DNA from: Pantoea sp. 1.19
GTDB taxonomy: Bacteria; Pseudomonadota; Gammaproteobacteria; Enterobacterales; Enterobacteriaceae
Length of the DNA stretch: 64,000 bases
Direction: 5' to 3'
NCBI RefSeq assembly: GCF_001922585.1
Contig: NZ_MRBS01000009.1
Coordinates: forward strand, 1-64,000
The notes under the pieces are model-generated. The model ran no database searches. It was not told the DNA's origin and was given only the letters and a program-made list of their open reading frames with translations. Positions 61,037-64,000 of this stretch are shown one piece after another; positions within the stretch are counted from its first letter, which is position 1, and every line of letters begins with the position of its first letter. A program made the position numbers and the translations under genes.

Positions 61037-62288
61037 AGTGCCGCGACGGAGCGGGCGTGCGCGAAGGCGGCTGATGCCACGCCACCAGCGCGATGATCAG
61101 CAGCGTCAGCATAATGGTCTGCTCCCGACTGGCAAAGATCACATCCGTCAGGCCGCAGATCATCAGCCCAAGTACGGCGGCAAACAGCGGCGGATTGTGC
61201 TGCACTCGGGCGTAGAACAGTAAACTGAAATAGAAAAAGAGCAGGACCATTGCCCCCGGCACCCCCATCAGGCTACCGACCTCAATCAGCTCGTTATGCA
61301 GATGCACATTGACATAGTCGAGCGCACTCTGGTCTGCGTGGCGGGTTTTGACGTAGTTTTCTGCGTACTGCCAGCGCTGTTCCAGACTGTTGCCCAGCGG
61401 ATGATCCGCGATTAAATTTACGCCAATCCGCCACATGGCCAGCCGGCTGGTCAGCGAGCCCTGCTGGTTGCCGTTGGTGTTTTCAAAGCGCTGAAACTCG
61501 CTGATGGTCTCATCCATCTTAGGCTTGATCACCGTCTGCCAGCTGAGCGCCGCCACCACAGCGATACTTACCAGCACCATTAACAGTGGCTTCCAGCCCA
61601 CGTGGCGCAGTTTGATCGCCCCGACAAACAATATGATCAGCGGATAGGTGGCCATGACGTTGCGCGTGCCGGTCTGAAAAATGATGTAGTAAGAAAAGAC
61701 AAAAATCAGCAGCGACGCCACCAGCGTGAGCCGGTTTACCGCTTCGTACAGCAGCAGAAAAATCAGCGCCGCGCAGAGAATGGAGTAGTCATAAGCGGCA
61801 TTGGTGGCGCGGCCCAGGAAGAAGTCAATGCGATCCACACCGTGCGCGTCCTGCCAAAAGCCCACCGCGGTCGCCAGCAGAAAGGCCGCAACCAACGCAT
61901 ACCTGACCGCTTGGCGCGTCGGCGCGGCGTAGCGGTGCATCACGCTGAACAGGTAGTAGCCAATCACGGCCGTAAGCAGCAGCCGCTTGCCGGTTGCCAG
62001 ATAGGCATTAAACTCGTCCCACGCCGGATTGCCGATATAGTGCCAGCCAAACCAGATAAGATCGCTGGCGCCCAGCAGCAGCAGGGGCGCAAGCACCCAC
62101 CAGTAGTGGCGCTGCAGACGCTGAAAGTCATAGCCGATCCCCAGCACCGACAGGTAAAAAGCCCAGTAAAAGGAGACCTTGGCCGCCTTCACGCTGAGGA
62201 ACATCGACACAATCGAATAGAGCATCAATCCCAGCACGAGAAAATAGATAGTCCTGCGGTAATCTTTTAAAGCCATCAGTACAGACAT
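61035..62288 (-). CDS. waaL: O-antigen ligase WaaL (Wzy_C family)
   Basis: Multispan inner membrane ligase that joins O-antigen to lipid A-core on the periplasmic side. About 417 aa with 10 or more hydrophobic helices, a conserved arginine in FQTGTRNVMATYP, and the large periplasmic loop with SRLAMWRIG and the catalytic-type histidine in NVHLHNELIEVGSLMG. I chose the ATG at 62288; an ATG at 62276 is also possible. It follows the family 9 gene by 25 bp. Confidence 0.9.
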   Translation of the reverse strand: MSVLMALKDYRRTIYFLVLGLMLYSIVSMFLSVKAAKVSFYWAFYLSVLGIGYDFQRLQRHYWWVLAPLLLLGASDLIWFGWHYIGNPAWDEFNAYLATGKRLLLTAVIGYYLFSVMHRYAAPTRQAVRYALVAAFLLATAVGFWQDAHGVDRIDFFLGRATNAAYDYSILCAALIFLLLYEAVNRLTLVASLLIFVFSYYIIFQTGTRNVMATYPLIILFVGAIKLRHVGWKPLLMVLVSIAVVAALSWQTVIKPKMDETISEFQRFENTNGNQQGSLTSRLAMWRIGVNLIADHPLGNSLEQRWQYAENYVKTRHADQSALDYVNVHLHNELIEVGSLMGVPGAMVLLFFYFSLLFYARVQHNPPLFAAVLGLMICGLTDVIFASREQTIMLTLLIIALVAWHQPPSRTPAPSRH

Positions 62289-62313
62289 AGCGTTTCCAGT
62301 CGTGGGGAGAGAA

Positions 62314-63420
62314 TTAACGGCCCAAATTGCCGGCGTCGCACACGGCGGCGATCGCCTCGGGCGTGGCAATCGTGCGCATCGCGCGTTCGGCGCGGGCGCC
62401 CTCGTTCAGCGCCGTGCGCACCCCGTACAGTACGCGGTGACGTTCGACCTGTTGGTAAGGCCCGCTGGAGGAGGGCTCCTCGGTGACGAACAGGCACACC
62501 GTCGGCACTTTCAGGGCGATTGCAATGTGCATCGGTCCGGTATCGCCGGTCAGCAGTACGTCAAAGCGGTTAATGGTCTCGACCAGCGCCGGCAGCGTGG
62601 TGTTGCCTATCTGATTATCGATACGCGACTGCAGCTCGGGGCGCACCAGCGCCATAAAGGGATCGACCAGGTGCTTCTCTCCCGGGCCGCCAATCAGCAC
62701 CACGCGCAGCTGCGCATCGCGCGCCAGCAGGGTATTGGCCACGGTGGCAAAATGGTCGGCCGGCCAGCAGCGCTCCGGCGAGGACGCCCCCATCTGAAAG
62801 CCCAAAATACGCGTCGTCTCTCTGGAGGCAACCGGTGCCGGCCACTGCGGCAGCTTCATGGCCACATCGCGAATATCGCAACCCAGCGGGGCAATCAGCT
62901 CCAGCTTGCGCTGGATCAGATGGCCGCGAAAGCCGATGGTGTAGTTAGTCAGCCACTTATTCATCGGCGCCACATCATCGTGATAATTATCCCGAAACAC
63001 AAAGCGCGCGCCCGACAGCACCGCGCTAAGGTAATCGTACGGTGGATGGGAATGCAGAATCACCGCCAGGTCCGGCGCACCGCGGTCGCGCAGCGTCCTG
63101 ACCAGCGCACCTACGGTTTTGACTTTACTGTTCCAGTAGACCACCCGGTCCCAGTCGCGACCGCCGTCAAAAAACGCCTTAAACTTTGGATGCGCTACCA
63201 GCGTAATGCGCGCGGCGGGAAAACGCTGGCGCAGCGCATAAATCGCCGGGGAGTTCATCATAAAATCCCCCAGCGCCGTCGTGGAGTAAATCACGATGTT
63301 GTTTAGCGTGTCGGTGACGCCCGGCTGCCGGAACGCCTCGCGCGACGCCAGCAGGTCGCGCTGCCCGCTGCGGGCCCGTAAGAAGAGATCGATTGCGGTA
63401 TATTTCCATGCCTTACGCAT
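62314..63420 (-). CDS. Family 9 glycosyltransferase (WaaQ-like heptosyltransferase)
   Basis: 368 aa GT9 protein. It shows IVIYSTTALGDFMMNSPAIYAL, FQMGASSPERCWPADHF and VLLTGDTGPMHIAIAL, the same architecture as WaaC and WaaF. In related enterobacteria a WaaQ heptosyltransferase III lies beside a core deacetylase and waaL, so this is likely an LPS core heptosyltransferase, but the transferred sugar is inferred. Its ATG overlaps the deacetylase stop by one base. Confidence 0.88.
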   Translation of the reverse strand: MRKAWKYTAIDLFLRARSGQRDLLASREAFRQPGVTDTLNNIVIYSTTALGDFMMNSPAIYALRQRFPAARITLVAHPKFKAFFDGGRDWDRVVYWNSKVKTVGALVRTLRDRGAPDLAVILHSHPPYDYLSAVLSGARFVFRDNYHDDVAPMNKWLTNYTIGFRGHLIQRKLELIAPLGCDIRDVAMKLPQWPAPVASRETTRILGFQMGASSPERCWPADHFATVANTLLARDAQLRVVLIGGPGEKHLVDPFMALVRPELQSRIDNQIGNTTLPALVETINRFDVLLTGDTGPMHIAIALKVPTVCLFVTEEPSSSGPYQQVERHRVLYGVRTALNEGARAERAMRTIATPEAIAAVCDAGNLGR

Positions 63421-64000
63421 CAGGCTTCCTTCACTCTCTGATAATACTCTGCCAGCGTCATGCCCACCGTGCGTGAGGCCAGCCAGCGGAACACCTGTTC
63501 AAGATCGTCATATAAACGCTCAATGTCGGCGGCGGTCTGAAAGCCGGGGCTGCCGCCGGGCATGAACTCGGACGAGTGCAGCATAAACTCCACATAATCG
63601 GCACCGCCCGCCAGCGACTGTTCTGCCACCCGGATCATCTCGCGCGTGTTACCGCCGGTCGGGCGCAGCCAGCTCACTTTAGGCGAGCGGCGCTTGCCGC
63701 GCAGTGCATCGCTGATGGCGCGCAGGCGATTAACGAACGGCGAATACTTATACTGGATACTCATCGGCACTTCCAGCAGCGGCGACGCGCCGGGGCGGGC
63801 GATGTTTTGCGGATCAATAAACCACGGGCGGTCCGGGAAATGGCGGTAGTCGCTGCCCCCCGCACCGTGCGGAGAGCCGGGATTGCTGCGCCAGTCTACG
63901 CGCGGCGTGACGGAGCAGTCTACCTGATAACCCAGTTCGATCAGGATCGCGGCATAGGCCTCGTTAAAGGCCCAGCGTCCGGCCCGATGGCTGCGCATGG
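63420..64000 (-). CDS. Polysaccharide deacetylase family protein (5' end outside window)
   Basis: C-terminal ~190 residues of a larger protein; the frame is open to the window edge, and the first in-window residues (MRSHRAGRWAFNE) match an internal motif of the family, so the ATG at 63998 is not the start. The segment has SYRTFRPGRW-like RSHRAGRW, WLRPTGGNT and HSSEFMPGGSPGF motifs. A deacetylase next to WaaQ fits the WabN type of core enzyme that deacetylates a GlcNAc residue; this is inference from context. Confidence 0.8.
   Translation of the reverse strand, partial: MRSHRAGRWAFNEAYAAILIELGYQVDCSVTPRVDWRSNPGSPHGAGGSDYRHFPDRPWFIDPQNIARPGASPLLEVPMSIQYKYSPFVNRLRAISDALRGKRRSPKVSWLRPTGGNTREMIRVAEQSLAGGADYVEFMLHSSEFMPGGSPGFQTAADIERLYDDLEQVFRWLASRTVGMTLAEYYQRVKEA

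Overview
The window is a stretch of chromosome from a gram-negative gammaproteobacterium of the order Enterobacterales. Gene content and order follow Escherichia coli closely, but with family-level differences: argG lies inside the arg cluster, a peroxiredoxin-glutaredoxin gene sits where oxyS is in E. coli, menA and gpmI are absent from their usual places, emrD lies beside glpX, bluF sits beside cpxP, and a WaaQ/deacetylase-type LPS core region is present. This fits Erwiniaceae, Pectobacteriaceae or a related family better than Escherichia; I cannot name the genus from the sequence alone. Coding regions look GC-rich. I see no insertion sequence, prophage, tRNA, CRISPR array or plasmid gene, so this is conserved core chromosome apart from the right-hand LPS genes.

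Layout. 1-540: 5' end of a 16S rRNA gene on the minus strand with its leader and tandem P1/P2 promoters, directly behind murI. 538-9190: murI, btuB (with a cobalamin riboswitch), trmA, yijD-fabR, sthA, oxyR and an OxyR-linked peroxiredoxin-glutaredoxin gene. 9191-15031: arginine cluster, argCBGH divergent from argE across two ARG boxes. 15280-23322: ppc and the methionine regulon metF, metBL and metJ with MetJ operators. 23413-31253: rpmE, priA, cytR, ftsN, heat-shock hslVU, rraA, zapB. 31679-43579: glpFK-glpX, emrD, fpr, yiiR, yiiQ, tpiA, cdh, sbp, pfkA, fieF. 43746-48311: bluF, a TM2-domain protein, and the Cpx envelope-stress module cpxP (with the CpxQ small RNA in its 3' UTR) divergent from cpxRA. 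48352-54649: trmL, the yibN-grxC-secB-gpsA-cysE operon, and envC-yibQ. 54653-64000: kbl-tdh, rfaD-waaF-waaC, a family 2 glycosyltransferase, and on the opposite strand a deacetylase (cut by the window edge), a family 9 glycosyltransferase and waaL.

How the genes work together. Several regulator-target circuits can be read directly: OxyR with its operator and a peroxidase gene; the MetJ gene with operators before metF and between metB and metJ; ARG boxes for ArgR; GlpR-type operator before glpFK; a CpxR box before cpxR and the RNA CpxQ; a sigma-32 promoter before hslVU. The most interesting items for follow-up are a 22-codon ORF whose stop overlaps the envC start where gpmI is missing, the oxyS-to-peroxidase replacement at an intact OxyR operator, a BluF protein whose EAL domain is nearly complete, and a 10-base duplication at the very start of the window that looks like a contig-end artefact. 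I did not find a wholly new multi-gene system.
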